From positions 1 through 5,641 of the forward strand of contig JASIKV010000172.1 in assembly GCA_030049455.1 (NCBI GenBank): DNA of 5,641 nucleotides, in the 5' to 3' direction. A program made the translations under genes and the position numbers. Positions 4,998-5,641 of the stretch are shown here, in pieces. This stretch comes from Terriglobia bacterium (GTDB lineage: Bacteria; Acidobacteriota; Terriglobia; UBA7540). The number at the start of each line of letters is the position of its first letter. Positions within the stretch are counted from its first letter, which is position 1. The notes under the pieces are model-generated. The model was not told the DNA's origin. It worked only from the letters and a program-made list of their open reading frames with translations, and searched no databases.

Positions 4998-5641
4998 ATG
5001 CAATTTCTCAAGGAAAGCATGCTTGAGCTGATCATCCAGACTTCCACCAATCTGCCTCCGGACGTTCGCAAGGCCATGGCGTGGGCGTTGCGCGCGGAAA
5101 ATCCCAAGTCGCAGGCCGGGCAGGCGCTCAGCATCATCGGCGAGAACATCGATCTTGCTTACCAGCAGGAGGGCGCGATCTGCCAGGACACGGGCATGCC
5201 GACTTTCGAAATCAAAACGCCTGTGGGCGTGAACCAGATTGTCATGCGCAAGCAGATTCTGGAAGCCGTTGCGGAGGCGACACAGCGCGGCAAGCTGCGG
5301 CCCAATTCCGTGGACTCCATCACCGGCAAGAACAGCGGGAACAATCTCGGCCCCGGCACGCCGATCTTCCACTTCGAACAGTGGGAGCGGCCGGAAATCG
5401 AAGTCCGCCTGATCCTGAAAGGCGGAGGCTGCGAGAACAAGAACATCCAGTACTCCGTGCCCTGCAACCTTGAGCACCTGGGCCGCGCCGACCGCGACCT
5501 GGCGGGCGTGAAGAAGTGCCTTTTGCACGCGGTGTGGCAGGCGCAGGGGCAGGGATGCGCTCCGGGCGCGATCGGAGTCTGCATCGGCAGCGACCGCTCC
5601 GGCGGATATCACCTGGCCAAGCAGCAACTGTTCCGCGAGCT
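4998..5641 (+). CDS. Class I (Fe-S) fumarate hydratase, alpha-type N-terminal subunit, 3'-partial
   Basis: The first 214 codons of a class I fumarase/L-tartrate dehydratase alpha-type chain are visible; the frame stays open to the right edge. Class I fumarases interconvert fumarate and malate in the TCA cycle with an oxygen-sensitive [4Fe-4S] cluster. The hallmark ICQDTG (residues 61-66) supplies cluster ligand C62. Further family motifs are SGNNLGPGTP (113-122), KGGGCENKN (141-149) and GCAPGAIGVCIGSDRS (186-201), where C187 aligns with a second cluster Cys. The third ligand is expected beyond the window. The N-terminus starts directly at the domain, as in two-subunit enzymes (alpha about 280-300 residues with a separate beta chain), but a fused alpha-beta form cannot be excluded. 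The start is supported by GGAGG at 4988-4992. L-tartrate dehydratase is the main alternative activity; fumarase is more likely since no tartrate genes are nearby. Confidence 0.92.
   Translation, partial: MQFLKESMLELIIQTSTNLPPDVRKAMAWALRAENPKSQAGQALSIIGENIDLAYQQEGAICQDTGMPTFEIKTPVGVNQIVMRKQILEAVAEATQRGKLRPNSVDSITGKNSGNNLGPGTPIFHFEQWERPEIEVRLILKGGGCENKNIQYSVPCNLEHLGRADRDLAGVKKCLLHAVWQAQGQGCAPGAIGVCIGSDRSGGYHLAKQQLFRE

Noticed and set aside
3867..5627. 586-codon open frame on the minus strand opposite the LOG and fumarase genes
   Set aside because: It crosses two well-recognised genes and their promoters. Its translation is rich in Arg, Ala, His and Leu with no recognisable domain, as expected from an antisense frame in GC-rich coding DNA.

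Overview
The window reads as an ordinary, GC-rich, gene-dense bacterial chromosome segment. It most resembles Acidobacteriota, with Planctomycetota or Verrucomicrobiota as weaker alternatives. That assignment is an inference. It rests on two Tat-exported sugar-metabolism proteins, a xylose-isomerase-like TIM barrel and a Gfo/Idh/MocA oxidoreductase, which are abundant in these phyla. A CocE/NonD-type hydrolase, a long-form LOG protein and an iron-sulfur class I fumarase fit the same picture. No phage, transposase, CRISPR or defence genes are visible.

Layout, left to right. (1) Positions 2-1243, plus strand: the C-terminal part of a CocE/NonD (X-Pro dipeptidyl-peptidase S15-type) hydrolase. 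The catalytic Asp and His are present; the Ser-bearing N-terminus lies off the left edge. (2) 1244-1381: a short gap with three consecutive small hairpins and two CGAATTC repeats. (3) 1382-2305, plus: a Tat-signal sugar phosphate isomerase/epimerase-fold protein. (4) 2453-2527, plus: tRNA-Lys(TTT) with encoded CCA. (5) 2534-3889, minus: a Tat-signal Gfo/Idh/MocA oxidoreductase whose stop lies 6 bases from the tRNA 3' end. (6) 3890-4061: a divergent intergenic region carrying a recognisable sigma70-type promoter for the next gene. (7) 4062-4925, plus: a TIGR00730/LOG-family Rossmann protein. (8) 4998 to the right edge, plus: the N-terminal 214 codons of a class I fumarate hydratase alpha-type subunit, cut by the window end.

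The genes do not form one clear pathway. The two Tat-exported proteins could act together on carbohydrates outside the cytoplasm, since TIM-barrel isomerase-like and Gfo/Idh/MocA proteins are repeatedly paired in sugar catabolism. Here they are on opposite strands with a tRNA between them, so a functional link is only a hypothesis. The LOG protein (nucleotide metabolism) and fumarase (TCA cycle) look like housekeeping genes, each with its own likely start signals. No convincing undescribed system was found. The most useful leads are the hairpin cluster at 1247-1314, the tight tRNA/oxidoreductase convergence, and the promoter and leader structure of the last two genes.
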